In this document: piece after piece, positions 1 through 9,224 of the stretch
Layout: each line of letters opens with the position of its first letter
How positions within the stretch are numbered: position 1 is the first letter of the stretch
NCBI RefSeq assembly: GCF_002368195.1
Contig: NZ_AP018178.1
Span: 6,336,645 to 6,400,644, forward strand
Reading direction: 5' to 3'
Length of the DNA stretch: 64,000 bases
Source: Calothrix sp. NIES-2100
Lineage (GTDB): Bacteria; Cyanobacteriota; Cyanobacteriia; Cyanobacteriales; Nostocaceae
The notes under the pieces: model-generated
Told to the model about the DNA's origin: nothing
The model's input: only the letters and a program-made list of their open reading frames with translations
Databases searched by the model: none
Translations under genes and position numbers: made by a program

Positions 1-183
1 AGAACTTAACCATTGTGCCATGCGATCGCGCAATCGCATTTCCTGTTCTTTTGGTAATACTTCAGCAATGGGTACTTCAATCGGATCGAAGAGTGTAACC
101 GTAGAATTGGATGTGCCAAAATCTAAAGCAAACCATCCGGGAAATCTTTTTTGTTGTTCGCTATTGAGTTGAGAAGAGTTCAT
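1..183 (-). CDS. Hsp70/actin-fold ATPase, N-terminal fragment
   Basis: The first 61 codons of a gene that continues past the left edge. After a short Gln/Ser-rich start the product reads WFALDFGTSNSTVTLF, the phosphate-1 loop of the Hsp70/actin ATPase fold (DxGTxxS). Cyanobacterial Hsp70-family proteins with this N-terminus are usually 500-900 residues, so most of the gene is missing here. The ATG (complement of 181-183) is the only good start. A dynamin-like GTPase gene lies upstream on the same strand, 339 bp away with a repeat element between. Which Hsp70-like subfamily it belongs to cannot be decided from 61 residues. Confidence 0.7.
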   Translation of the reverse strand, partial: MNSSQLNSEQQKRFPGWFALDFGTSNSTVTLFDPIEVPIAEVLPKEQEMRLRDRMAQWLSS

Positions 184-340
184 AGTTTTGAAGAGTTAAT
201 TTTTAACGCAGAGTTTCGCAAAGTTTCTTCCTCTGTGTTCTCTGCGTCTCTGTGGTTCGTTTCTTGATACTTTTTGAAACGAACCGCGAAGGACACTAAG
301 AACATGAAAAAAAGAAATAGGAGTGTTATAAAGTTTTTTC

Positions 341-509
341 TCAGAGGTTGTTTGGAAAGTATTGTTATTAACATTAAAGTCCCAAACCTAACCCCCCAGC
401 CCCCCTTCCCTACAAGGGAATGGGGGTGTCAAAGCCTCTCTCCTTGCAGGAGAGAGGTTTGGAGAGAGGTTTCGCGTAAACTTTGCCACTGTTCAAACAT
501 CCTGTCAGG
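341..509. repeat. MITE-like palindromic element (GAGGTTGTTT ends)
   Basis: The ends are inverted: cagaggttgtttgga at the left and tcaaacatcctgtcagg at the right. The interior is C/T-rich (ccccccagccccccttccc) with a small stem, ctctctccttgcaggagagag. The element at 13271-13530 has similar ends (gaggttgttt / aaacatcctc), which supports an interspersed family. It fills the gap between the dynamin gene and the Hsp70-like gene; no gene is visible here. Confidence 0.55.
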
Positions 510-522
510 AATTAGGATTTTT

Positions 523-3054
523 TTACCGATAATCAATCACTGCAATATCCGCCAAAATTTGCAACCAAGTAGGAATTGCTAACTGTGATGATTCTCCCGC
601 CGCCATATATCTCAGCAATGTTTCTTTCTTAGAAATATTTTGCAAACTGGGAATAATTTGATCCAACACGCCAGCTAATTCCGCATTAACTTGCTGATTG
701 ACTTCACTAACATATTGCACCAGATGAAGACTAGCACTAGCAGTAATTTCATCCCGTAGCCGCAACACAAAAAGCTGGTGATTGTTCGATTTTTGGGAAC
801 CACTGCGTTCTGGTGCCCAATCAAATATTTGTCCTATATTGTGTTTCTCATCTTGACGCGCCAAGGGAAAGATAACTTCTGAGGAAATTTCTGTTTCTCT
901 GGTTTGAATTTCGGAAATGATCGCATCTTGCCATTTGTGAGGATCGCAGCCTAAAAGCAGTTTATAAAAGAGTTCTGCTTCTTCTATCCCAAATTTAGTT
1001 TCAACTTCCGATTCCATTTCTGGGTTGAGATTTGATTGCAAATAGTCCCGTTCTTTGGCGACAATATTTGATAATTTTATCAGCAAATCTCCAATAGCTT
1101 GACGAATGCGATCGCGGGCGAATTCTTCTACTTCTTGAATCGTCTTAGCAAAGGTGGGATAAAAATCATCGCTTTTGGTAGGAATAGAAGTATTGACTCG
1201 ATTACCCCGATCAAATAATTTCCCGGCTGCACCTTTAGATTCAGTCAAGGAAATTGTGCCATTGTTAGCTTTGTTAAAGAGTAAAGTCCACTGATTCCAA
1301 TTGATAATTCTATATGTTAGCTCATCTTTAACGACATCGCTGACAGCAATTCCCCGCCTATCTTTAAGTGGTTCTTTACCTAAATCTTTTTGGAAATCTC
1401 TGTAGGTTTTATCCAAATTTTCAATCGCCGCCCGCAATTCTAGCAAAGCTGGGCTATCTGCGGTTGGCATACCTTGCTCGTGCATTTCTTCGAGGATATT
1501 TTTCAGGTTATCCTGTTGTTGACGCACAGCATCAGCAGACCTTTTTGTATCTTCATGCAGTTGCTTCAAAGCATGAGTAGCTACGTGTTTTTGAATCAAT
1601 TCTCGCAGCTTGCTAATCCCGCCATCTTGCGCAAAGTAACCTAATTGTCTCCCTAGATAATTACGCGCATCTGTGGCTAATAAGCGATCGCTTAATCGTC
1701 CCCATTTCTCTTGTAAGCGCTTGGAACGGTCTAAGTAATCGGGATAGTCTAGGTTAGCCAAAAATTCTGGTGAACCTGCTTTGACTGTAGTCGAACGTTT
1801 AGCTAAATCTGCTAGTCCTAAAAGTGGTGACAGCAAAACAATCCGGTCTTTTTGGCTGGTAAATGCGCTAGCACCATCAATAGTAGTTTGCAGAACTTTC
1901 AGTTTTTGGAAAACGCTGCTTTCCTGTAAAGGCTGATCGGCGTTATCGTTAATTAATTGGTCAAGTTCTCGTTCGCCACCTTCACTTTCTAAAGGAAGTT
2001 GATCGAAGCGTCCCACACCTACTAAAATTAAATCCTTCAGGTCTTGACCTGGACGCTGTTGCTGCATCATGGTAAAGATTTTATTAGCGCGATCGCTTCC
2101 TGGAGATTTACCATTTAACAGCACTAAAATTGTCTGAACTTCGGCTAATTCTCGCAATGATAAAAAGGTATCCCTTGCACCGGAATTCGCCGCCCCCAAA
2201 CCCGGAAAATCAAGTAAAATAAATTCCGATGCACCCGTAACATCCCAAATTTCCCGGGATATTTTCACTTCTATATCTACACGGCGAATTAATGGGAAAC
2301 TATTTTGCAATAACTTTGATGATAATCTTTGCGGCGCACTTGGTAATTTGATATGCGCTGGCGGTAAATTATCAAAGCTGATAGTTTGAATCGCCATTGA
2401 TTGCTCGGCTAGCTGCAATCCTTCACGGGCAGTGGTAGCATCAATTTGATATGATTCACCACACATTACCTCACCATAAGATTGATAAGCGCGAACAAAT
2501 AAGACTAATTCCCGCAGCAGATAACGTAACTCTAAATTGTTGCTAGCTTTCCATGTTTCCTCACACCAGTTAAGAATATCCTTTGGTTCCTTCAACTTCG
2601 TTAACAGCGCCGGTGAAAGTCCAGCCGCTGCTGTCCGGCGGTTAGCTTCCCCAATCATGAACCGCAGACAATCACTCACCCCATCACCAGAAAGATACTC
2701 AACTGTAAAGTTCCCTAGCTGCGTAGTCGCAAAGCCATCCTGGGGTATGATGTGAATAGCTGTAACATTGCCCGTCGTGGGGTTTTCGCTCACCGGTAAA
2801 GCATCAGCGTATCCAATCAAGCTGCCTAACAGCAAAGTTTTCCCACTACTAAATTCACCCATCACCCCGATTTTCACTGGTGAAGTAGCAAGTTCTACAG
2901 TTTTTTCCGCAGCTTCCCGCAGGCGAAACAGACTCTCATCAAGACTAGCTGGTACCCAATCTTCTTGCTTGGAGGGATATTCAGGCACAGAGTCTAATTT
3001 CTGGAGGATGAATTCGCCATATTCTTTATAACGCTCCAGTTGTTCTGTTTCCAT
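523..3054 (-). CDS. Bacterial dynamin-like GTPase
   Basis: 843-residue large GTPase of the dynamin superfamily, expected to bind membranes peripherally and remodel them. G1 P-loop GEFSSGKT is at residues 66-73, a G2-type Thr near 93-95 (NPTTGNVT), and G3 DFPG at 282-285. G4 is atypical (VGVGRFDQL rather than TKxD). The C-terminal half is long and helical with charged coiled-coil stretches, as in dynamin stalks; I see no obvious transmembrane helix. The start ATG is the complement of 3052-3054. The Hsp70-like gene follows on the same strand, and this pairing suggests a joint role in membrane or proteostasis stress, which is inference. The GTPase assignment is firm; the cellular role is not. 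Confidence 0.88.
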   Translation of the reverse strand: METEQLERYKEYGEFILQKLDSVPEYPSKQEDWVPASLDESLFRLREAAEKTVELATSPVKIGVMGEFSSGKTLLLGSLIGYADALPVSENPTTGNVTAIHIIPQDGFATTQLGNFTVEYLSGDGVSDCLRFMIGEANRRTAAAGLSPALLTKLKEPKDILNWCEETWKASNNLELRYLLRELVLFVRAYQSYGEVMCGESYQIDATTAREGLQLAEQSMAIQTISFDNLPPAHIKLPSAPQRLSSKLLQNSFPLIRRVDIEVKISREIWDVTGASEFILLDFPGLGAANSGARDTFLSLRELAEVQTILVLLNGKSPGSDRANKIFTMMQQQRPGQDLKDLILVGVGRFDQLPLESEGGERELDQLINDNADQPLQESSVFQKLKVLQTTIDGASAFTSQKDRIVLLSPLLGLADLAKRSTTVKAGSPEFLANLDYPDYLDRSKRLQEKWGRLSDRLLATDARNYLGRQLGYFAQDGGISKLRELIQKHVATHALKQLHEDTKRSADAVRQQQDNLKNILEEMHEQGMPTADSPALLELRAAIENLDKTYRDFQKDLGKEPLKDRRGIAVSDVVKDELTYRIINWNQWTLLFNKANNGTISLTESKGAAGKLFDRGNRVNTSIPTKSDDFYPTFAKTIQEVEEFARDRIRQAIGDLLIKLSNIVAKERDYLQSNLNPEMESEVETKFGIEEAELFYKLLLGCDPHKWQDAIISEIQTRETEISSEVIFPLARQDEKHNIGQIFDWAPERSGSQKSNNHQLFVLRLRDEITASASLHLVQYVSEVNQQVNAELAGVLDQIIPSLQNISKKETLLRYMAAGESSQLAIPTWLQILADIAVIDYR

Positions 3055-3443
3055 AGAGTATTTTTTGCTCTAAGATAAATTGCTGTGAGTTTTATAACAC
3101 AAAAAACGTGACCTTCGCCGCGTGTCCATTCTCAAACACCAAGCGTTGCGATCGCAGCGTCATCCGCTCATATCTAAAAAAAATTAACTATTTTTTAATA
3201 AAAAACATCTGGATAAATAAACCTTAAAATTGTGCTTTTTGCTAACAATTTTCTGTTTGGCATATCAGATAATTAATCTCCAAGCATTCCGCAAAAGCAA
3301 GTGCATCTCAAACAACTGTCTAATAGTGGCATCAAAGGCAGAAAAATAGATTAAGGTGCTGCATAGAGATTGATTTGGTAATCATGATTGGTGAGATTCG
3401 CGATCGCTCTTAGCAAACAAGAGTGCGATCGCGAATTATTTCT
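3055..3443. other. Intergenic, AT-rich with one HIP1 hairpin
   Basis: No gene is visible. Near 3396-3437 there is a perfect stem built from HIP1 sites: attcgcgatcgctctt pairs with aagagtgcgatcgcgaat across a 7-nt loop. Promoters for the dynamin gene presumably lie at the left edge, but I cannot point to one. Confidence 0.5.
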
Positions 3444-3604
3444 ATTGGGCATTGGGCATTGGGCATTGGGCATTGGGCATTGGGCATTGGGCATTGGTTA
3501 TTCTCCTTCTCTCCACACTCTCCCATACTCCCCACACTCCCCACACTCCCCACACTCCCCACACCCCCCACACTCCCCACACTCCCCACACTCCCCACAC
3601 TCCC
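3444..3604. repeat. Short tandem repeats: 7-mer attgggc and 9-mer ccccacact
   Basis: About eight head-to-tail copies of attgggc (3444-3498), then about ten copies of ccccacact (3520-3604). This is the short tandemly repeated repetitive sequence type common in filamentous cyanobacteria. The open frames through it translate to low-complexity strings on both strands and are not genes. Confidence 0.9.
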
Positions 3605-3670
3605 CAATGAGGGGACAAAACCCTCTCCTCACCAATAGTTTTCCGTGTCAGAATCAAAATCTAAATATTT

Positions 3671-3802
3671 TTACTGAGTCGAAGATTCCCCAAAACCACC
3701 GTCGCTATGTACTCCGAGAGGAGAATGGTTGCTTGATCCGGTCGGTCTTTATGAATCTTTGACAGCTTCTTTACGGAAACTTAATCTAAGCTTATTGAAA
3801 AA
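3671..3802 (+). other. Possible gene remnant or small RNA ahead of a terminator
   Basis: An open frame without ATG runs from the TGA just before 3671 to a TAA near 3802, with protein-like composition (for example PRGEWLLDPVGLYES). It is followed about 55 bp later by a terminator-like hairpin although no intact gene precedes it on this strand. It may be the 3' end of a lost gene or a small transcript. No family is recognised. Confidence 0.2.
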
Positions 3803-3857
3803 TTAACTAGAAGGCTGTTTACTGATTAGTAATTCACTTTTTGCTGCAACATTTGAA

Positions 3858-3906
3858 CCCCTCAACTAACCTAAAAATTTTAGGTATTGAGGGGATTCTT
3901 TGTTTT
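3858..3906 (+). terminator. Rho-independent terminator-like hairpin
   Basis: ccccctcaa-type arms: cccctcaa at 3858 pairs with ttgagggg ending at 3894, with an inner acctaaaa/ttttaggt stem, followed by the T-rich tail attctttgtttt. The structure would work on the + strand, where no intact gene lies upstream. Confidence 0.5.
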
Positions 3907-4212
3907 AAACAGATGAAAATCGCAAGTTAAGCGGCTGTCATCACCTAAAACTTAACTCCTGAATTGATATTTTTGTTTCAGCGAGCAACAGTAAATTTTC
4001 ACCTAGAAGTTAATACTAAAATCAGACATAAATTTGTCATATTTTTGCAACGCCTGTGTCAATCACAGATGTCATGCTTATTTCAACTCTGGATACATAA
4101 ATAGTATCAAACTATAACAAGACCAGTGTTGTTAGTCAGAATCATCAGGTAACATTCCCGATCAGATTACTGACTCTAAAATTTGTAGTTTCTGTATGGT
4201 GAAAAAAGAAAT

Positions 4213-4593
4213 ATGAATTGGAAATTACTTGCTTTAATTCCTATGCTGACTTTAGCTACTGCTGTGCCAGCTTATTCTCAGATGAATAAAAAAAGCCAAA
4301 ATACTCACACTACCCAAGTTACACAACCTACCCAGCAAGTTAATACTACCAAAAAGACCAATATTGCCAAAAAACCTACTAAGGCAAATCAAATTATCGC
4401 TCTTAAATTAGGTAGCCAAGGAGCATCAGTCAAAACTGCCCAAGACTTTTTAAAGAAGCAAGGAATTTACACCGGAAATGTTAATGGTGTCTTTGATAAT
4501 CAGACACGTTCAGCTGTGATAAAATTCCAGAAATCTAAAGGCTTAAAAGCAGACGGAATCATTGGACACCGGACTTTGGCAGCGATGAAATAA
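4213..4593 (+). CDS. Secreted peptidoglycan-binding domain protein
   Basis: 126 residues. Residues 1-22 are a classical signal peptide (Lys, hydrophobic core, then VPAYS before Gln). Residues 23-60 are a Thr/Gln/Lys-rich linker, and about 64-126 form one PG_binding_1 domain (LKLGSQGASVKTAQDFL, then GVFDNQTRSAVIKFQ and DGIIGHRTLAAM). Such proteins bind the cell wall from the periplasm; no catalytic domain is attached. Start ATG at 4213 follows aaaaaagaaat with no strong ribosome-binding site. It stands alone: a terminator-like hairpin lies upstream and a MITE-like repeat downstream. Confidence 0.85.
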   Translation: MNWKLLALIPMLTLATAVPAYSQMNKKSQNTHTTQVTQPTQQVNTTKKTNIAKKPTKANQIIALKLGSQGASVKTAQDFLKKQGIYTGNVNGVFDNQTRSAVIKFQKSKGLKADGIIGHRTLAAMK

Positions 4594-4666
4594 ATTTTTT
4601 GTCAATAGTCAATGGTCAATGGTCAATGGTCATTTGTCTCCCTTTCCCCCTCATCCTCCTAGCCCC

Positions 4667-4811
4667 TAGGGCGTGTTTTCAAAGTCTTAGATCCCCCCTA
4701 CCCCCCTTAAAAAGGGGGGCGCAAAGACTCTCAAAGTCCCCCTTTTTAAGGGGGATTTAGGGGGATCGAGAAATTTAGAAGGCTAAACGAGTAGTTTGAA
4801 AACACGCCCTA
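4667..4811. repeat. MITE-like element (AGGGCGTGTTTTCAAA ends)
   Basis: Terminal inverted repeats tagggcgtgttttcaaa and tttgaaaacacgcccta flank an interior of gatccccccta blocks, cccccttaaaaagg and its inverse. The same element, broken by an IS, occurs at 56704-58277. It lies 100 bp upstream of the aldehyde dehydrogenase gene. Confidence 0.75.
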
Positions 4812-4913
4812 GTCCCTAGCCCCTAACCCCTAGCCCCAGACTTGACGGCAACCTCTAAAGCACGCCAAAATTAGTACAAAAGTTCCAGTGGATACAAGCT
4901 GGAGGTCTTCAAC

Positions 4914-6410
4914 ATGACTACTGCGCTAAGTTGTCGTAATTATATCGACGGTCAATGGTTGAGTGCTTTAGGGGGAGCTACCTTAGAAAGTCGTAATCCT
5001 GCTGATCAACATGAAGTTGTTGCTACTTTTCCCCGTTCCGTAGCAGATGATGTGAATACAGCAGTAGCCGCAGCCCGCCAAGCTTACCGTAGTTGGCGAA
5101 AAGTACCAGCCCCAGCCAGAGCAGAGTATATTTTTCGCGTTGGGGAAATATTACTGCAACATAAAGAAGAACTGGCTCAGTTAATGAGTCGGGAAATGGG
5201 TAAGCCCCTAACTGAAGCTAGAGGCGATGTGCAAGAAGGAATTGACTGCGCTTTTTACAGTGCTGGGGAAGGGCGGCGACTATTCGGGCAAACTACACCC
5301 TCGGAAATGCCCAATAAATTCGCCATGACAGTGAGAATGCCTATAGGGGTATGTGCTTTAATTACTCCTTGGAATTTCCCTGTAGCGATTCCTTGCTGGA
5401 AAGCAATGCCAGCACTGGTATGTGGTAATACTGTGATCCTCAAACCAGCAGAAGATACCCCCGCCTGCGCAACTAAACTCATTGAGATTTTTGCCGACGC
5501 TGGTTTACCCCCTGGAGTAATTAACCTGGTGCATGGTGTAGGTGAAGAAGCTGGGAAAGCTTTAGTTGAGCATCCTGATGTTGATTTAGTATCTTTTACT
5601 GGTTCTTCAGAAACAGGTGCATTTGTTGGCGCTACTTGCGGACGCACTCACAAGCGCGTTTGCTTAGAATTGGGTGGTAAAAATGCCCAAGTAGTCATGG
5701 AAGATGCAGACTTAGAACTGGCGTTAGATGGGGCTGTTTGGGGCGCATTTGGGACAACTGGACAAAGATGTACAGCTACTAGTCGCCTAATTTTGCACCG
5801 CGACATCAAAGAAAAATTTACAGCCATGCTTTATGAGCGTACCAGCAAGTTACGCTTAGGGGCAGGCATTGATCCCAATACGGATATCGGCCCCTTAATT
5901 AATGAATCCCAACGTCAACGGGTAAATAATTACATGGAAATTGCCCGTGAGGAAGGGGCAAAGATTTTAATCGGTGGGGAAATTCCCAGCGAAGAGGAGC
6001 TGAAAAACGGTTACTTCTTTCAACCAACAATTTTAGATGAAGTAACTCCCCAGATGCGTGTCGCCCGTGAAGAGATATTCGGGCCTGTGGTGGCATTAAT
6101 TGAGGTAAGTTCATTTGAGGAAGCGATCGCTATTCTCAACGATACCAATTACGGTTTATCATCCTCAGTTTACACCCGCGATATCAACCGGGCTTTTACT
6201 GCCATGCGCGACATTGAGGCAGGTATCACTTATATTAATGGCCCTACCATCGGTGCGGAAGTACACTTGCCCTTTGGTGGCGTGAAACATACAGGTAACG
6301 GTCACAGGGAAGCTGGAACTACAGCCTTAGATGTTTTCACGGAATGGAAAAGTGTTTATGTTGACTTCTCAGGCACTTTACAACGCGCTCAGATTGATAA
6401 TCGGGAGTAA
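4914..6410 (+). CDS. NAD(P)-dependent aldehyde dehydrogenase
   Basis: 498 residues, full length for the ALDH superfamily. Visible motifs: TPWNF (Asn154), ILKPAE (Lys177, cofactor binding), FTGSSETG, LELGGKNA (general base Glu252), GQRC (catalytic Cys286) and EEIFGPV. The C-terminal YINGPTIGAEVHLPFGG resembles semialdehyde-oxidising ALDHs (alpha-ketoglutaric semialdehyde or related), so oxidation of a semialdehyde to the acid is likely, but the substrate cannot be fixed from sequence. The ATG at 4914 has a good ribosome-binding site (ggaggt) about 10 nt upstream. It is monocistronic, flanked by repeats. Cytoplasmic. Confidence 0.93.
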   Translation: MTTALSCRNYIDGQWLSALGGATLESRNPADQHEVVATFPRSVADDVNTAVAAARQAYRSWRKVPAPARAEYIFRVGEILLQHKEELAQLMSREMGKPLTEARGDVQEGIDCAFYSAGEGRRLFGQTTPSEMPNKFAMTVRMPIGVCALITPWNFPVAIPCWKAMPALVCGNTVILKPAEDTPACATKLIEIFADAGLPPGVINLVHGVGEEAGKALVEHPDVDLVSFTGSSETGAFVGATCGRTHKRVCLELGGKNAQVVMEDADLELALDGAVWGAFGTTGQRCTATSRLILHRDIKEKFTAMLYERTSKLRLGAGIDPNTDIGPLINESQRQRVNNYMEIAREEGAKILIGGEIPSEEELKNGYFFQPTILDEVTPQMRVAREEIFGPVVALIEVSSFEEAIAILNDTNYGLSSSVYTRDINRAFTAMRDIEAGITYINGPTIGAEVHLPFGGVKHTGNGHREAGTTALDVFTEWKSVYVDFSGTLQRAQIDNRE

Positions 6411-6414
6411 ATAT

Positions 6415-6603
6415 AAGTTTTGCTTGAACGAAATTTAGTTTTATATAAGCATTTGTCGAAACGATCAACCCATTCATAAGTTTTGCTTGAACGAAATTTA
6501 GTTTTGTATAAGCATTTATTGAAACGATCAAGCCATTCATAAGTTTTGCTTAAACGAAATTTAGTTTTGTATAAGCATTTGTTGAAATGATCAAGACATT
6601 TAC
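6415..6603. repeat. Three tandem copies of a 63-bp repeat
   Basis: Units start at 6415, 6478 and 6541 (aagttttgcttgaacgaaat...), each 63 bp with only a few substitutions. The array begins right after the ALDH stop codon. On the minus strand it gives an open frame of repeated 21-residue units, which I take to be non-coding. Confidence 0.9.
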
Positions 6604-6612
6604 ACGTTTGAC

Positions 6613-6684
6613 TGTTGTAGGGGCGGGTTCTGTGAGATATTCACACTCCTAACAGATATGTCGGTTAAACCCGCCCCTACAACA
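6613..6684. repeat. Palindromic element (TGTTGTAGGGGCGGGTT)
   Basis: tgttgtaggggcgggtt and aacccgcccctacaaca form a perfect 17-bp inverted repeat around a 38-bp loop. This type of small interspersed palindrome is common in cyanobacteria. It could also act as a bidirectional transcription stop between the convergent ALDH and TPR genes. Confidence 0.8.
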
Positions 6685-6725
6685 ATAGCAATGGAATATT
6701 TTTTTACGAGTAAGTGCCGAAGGTG

Positions 6726-7568
6726 TTATTGCCCCAGTTCTTTGATATTATTCATCACTTGCTGATACAAGTCTTTATTATCTTGGCTTTGAAAAATATC
6801 AGCAGCTTTTTGTAAATCTTTGAGTGCGCCTGGTTTATCTCCTTGGGCTGCACGCGCATTACCTCGGTTATTGTACGCAGGGCCAAAGTTAGGATTGATG
6901 CGAATGGCTTGATTGTAATCCGAGATTGCTCCTTTCTTATCTCCTTTCGCAGCGCGGAGATTACCCCGATTATTGTAGGCGATCGCATATCTTGTATCCA
7001 GGCGAATCGCTTGATTAAAATCTTCTAGCGCTCGATCTCGATCCCCCCCAGCCGCGAGAGCATTCCCTCGGTTATTGTAGGCTTCGGCATAGTTGGGAGC
7101 AAGGCGAATGGCTTCGTTGTAGTCTTCTATAGCTCCTTTTTTATCTTCTTGGGAGGCGCGGGCATTAGCACGGCTATTGTAGGCTTGAGCATCATTGGGA
7201 TTGATCTTCAGTGCTTCATTATAATCTGCGATCGCCTCTTGTTTGTTACCCGCATCAAAGTAAGCCAGCCCCCTAGCCTTGTAAGCTGCACCATATTGGG
7301 GATTCTGGCTAATCGCTTTACTATAAGATGCGATCGCTCCTTGTGAATCACCCTTGGCGTGTTGATTTTTGCCTTGCAAATAAAATTCCTCCGCCCTCGA
7401 TGTTCTCGCTGCGCGACGGCTAGGAGGACTAACACCAATTTCTGTTACTAATACATCGCTTTTTTTACTACATGAAAGGCTAGTAGTTGCACTCAATATA
7501 GTTAATAACACTATCATTAATGATCTGCCTTTTTTTAGGCACTCTTGCTCAAACAATTGCAGTTTCAT
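6726..7568 (-). CDS. TPR-repeat (lipo)protein
   Basis: 280 residues. A hydrophobic N-terminus ends in TSLSC at Cys33, resembling a lipoprotein signal although the lipobox is not ideal; an internal Met18 would give a shorter, more typical signal. From about residue 62 to 265 there are six tetratricopeptide repeats of 34 residues (AYNNRGNxxAAxGDKxGAIxDYNQAIRxxPN), very regular and rich in Asn and Arg. TPR arrays mediate protein-protein contacts, here probably at the outer face of a membrane. No catalytic domain is seen. It converges with the ALDH gene and no partner gene is adjacent. Confidence 0.85.
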   Translation of the reverse strand: MKLQLFEQECLKKGRSLMIVLLTILSATTSLSCSKKSDVLVTEIGVSPPSRRAARTSRAEEFYLQGKNQHAKGDSQGAIASYSKAISQNPQYGAAYKARGLAYFDAGNKQEAIADYNEALKINPNDAQAYNSRANARASQEDKKGAIEDYNEAIRLAPNYAEAYNNRGNALAAGGDRDRALEDFNQAIRLDTRYAIAYNNRGNLRAAKGDKKGAISDYNQAIRINPNFGPAYNNRGNARAAQGDKPGALKDLQKAADIFQSQDNKDLYQQVMNNIKELGQ

Positions 7569-8082
7569 AATTTATTTTAAACCGCCATTATACCTAGATT
7601 TAATTATTCCTTTAATGAATTTGGACTCGAACTTTATACGGCAATCCTATCTGATTTTTGGAAATCATTTTGTTAACCGACTGCCAAGAATGAAAAGATT
7701 TCACGGATCATTTAGGGCTGCTATATCCTCTAGGTTTAATTAACGATCATCTTGACTATCAGGTGTGAAGTTGGTAAATGTCACCATCATTTATTGTCAT
7801 AAATAAACCCTAGGAACACACGAGGAGACAGAGAGTAGATGGTTGCAGGTGAGAATGAAGTATAAAAACTGTTATCCATCCTGATTTATCTGCTGAGTTT
7901 CTCTCTTTCTACAAGTGATATTCTAGGCAGCAAACCTCTATTTTTGCCGCCTTTAATTATACGGTTTAAATGATATCGAAATAATAATTTAATTTTTTTT
8001 AGCGAAATCTTCATCAATATTAAGTTTTCTACTGAAGGCTAACAGATAGTTAAATCTGCGTGTAAGTAAGGATGCAAGAGTT
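7569..8082. other. Intergenic, no gene seen
   Basis: 514 bp of AT-rich sequence between the TPR protein and the RNase D-like gene, both on the minus strand. An 8-codon frame at 7839 has an upstream gaggaga, but it is too short to support. I see no repeat family or RNA here. Confidence 0.4.
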
Positions 8083-9003
8083 TTACTCACCTTCACTGGC
8101 GCTTTCTGGTTTTTTAGAAGTTAAGCGCCAAGCAGTAGTTTCATCAATATCTACAGATAATTGTTCTAAATTATTACCTAAATCTTTTTGCAGTTTCTGC
8201 GTCAGTGTGATGGGAAAATCTAAATTAATACCTTGAGTTTCTACTAACCTTACTAGTTCAGCAAATGCTACTTTCACTGTTTGGCGCTGGTAACTACTTA
8301 ACTTACAGTAAGCTGTTTCTGATACATTCTGAGCCTGCATCGCTTTTTTAATTCTTTCTTGCAGATGTTCTAGTTCCGAATTTAACAATTGAGATTGTTG
8401 TTCAATTTCAGTATATCTAGCACTCAATAATGTTAAATCTTCTGTTGTCGGTTCGGGATTAATTTGTGCTTGCAGTTCTAGCAATTTTAAATGCACTTGC
8501 GCCAGATAGATACAATCTAGGTAAGCATAATCAACTTGTTCTTCAGCGAGAGGGCGCTTTCCCCAATCACTAGTTTGTTCTTGTTTATCGATATGATGAA
8601 AATTACACAGCGCTGTTGCTAAAGTTTTCAGTTGATAATTAGGTAAAGGCAAGAGATAATAAGGAATATTTTTAGCTAAGTCTAAAGTACAAGTAATATT
8701 TTTTGCTTTCTTACTACCCAGAAGCTTTAAATCATAACTAGCATTATGAAATACCTTCTCAATTTCCGGATTCAGCATGATTTGGGCAATAAATTCGCCG
8801 ATGGTATCAGGTTGATTTAACACATCTAAAAGATAAACGCGATCGCCACTCATATCATAGGGGTCATCTAATACCTGAATTAGCGATAATCTGGGATTAC
8901 GACTTTTATAATCAGCAACTTCAGTATCTATCCATAAAGTTTGAGCGTGCGTATATTCAGCAATCTTCGCTTGAATTTTCCTGGTATCAGTCAAGTATGG
9001 CAT
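8083..9003 (-). CDS. rnd: RNase D-like 3'-5' exonuclease
   Basis: 306 residues from the ATG at 9003 (an ATG two codons upstream is also possible). The DEDDy exonuclease signature is complete: Asp26-x-Glu28 in WIDTE, Asp91 in NASYD, and Tyr159xxxAsp163 in the last motif (VDYAYLDCIYL). These residues bind two metal ions and trim RNA 3' ends in the cytoplasm. Unlike E. coli RNase D there is no evident HRDC domain; the C-terminal 120 residues are instead Gln/Glu-rich and probably coiled coil. It is transcribed alone, divergent from the cupin gene at 9225. Confidence 0.88.
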   Translation of the reverse strand: MPYLTDTRKIQAKIAEYTHAQTLWIDTEVADYKSRNPRLSLIQVLDDPYDMSGDRVYLLDVLNQPDTIGEFIAQIMLNPEIEKVFHNASYDLKLLGSKKAKNITCTLDLAKNIPYYLLPLPNYQLKTLATALCNFHHIDKQEQTSDWGKRPLAEEQVDYAYLDCIYLAQVHLKLLELQAQINPEPTTEDLTLLSARYTEIEQQSQLLNSELEHLQERIKKAMQAQNVSETAYCKLSSYQRQTVKVAFAELVRLVETQGINLDFPITLTQKLQKDLGNNLEQLSVDIDETTAWRLTSKKPESASEGE

Positions 9004-9224
9004 GAGCAAATATAACTTGCGGTAGAGGGGTTAAGAAGAAAGAAGGTGAATCTTATATAAAAGATTACAGTATTTCCTTCTACCCAGTCGCCGAGAGAAG
9101 CCGAGGTGCTTCCCTCTGCCTTTGTTATAAATATTGTTATAAGTATAAAAGGCATAAAGACAATAAAAGCTGATATTCACTTTCTCATAATCTTAATCTC
9201 CCATACACAGACACAGGTATTAAA

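Noticed and set aside
274..582. 102-codon ORF before the dynamin gene end
   Set aside because: It runs through a MITE-like palindromic element; no protein-like features.
3388..3762. Open frames on both strands through the heptamer and 9-mer arrays
   Set aside because: Composition is purely that of the tandem repeats (GHWALGI, HSPHSP, GVWGVW); no domain, no credible start.
5255..5647. 130-codon minus-strand ORF in the ALDH gene
   Set aside because: Antisense shadow of a well-supported gene.
6337..6540. Minus-strand ORF with repeated MNGLIVSxNAY
   Set aside because: It overlaps the end of the ALDH gene and is an effect of the 63-bp tandem repeat.
6415..6603. Possible CRISPR array
   Set aside because: Units are contiguous 63-bp copies without unique spacers; the same holds for the 21-bp arrays and for the HIP1-rich repeats at 48530-48692.
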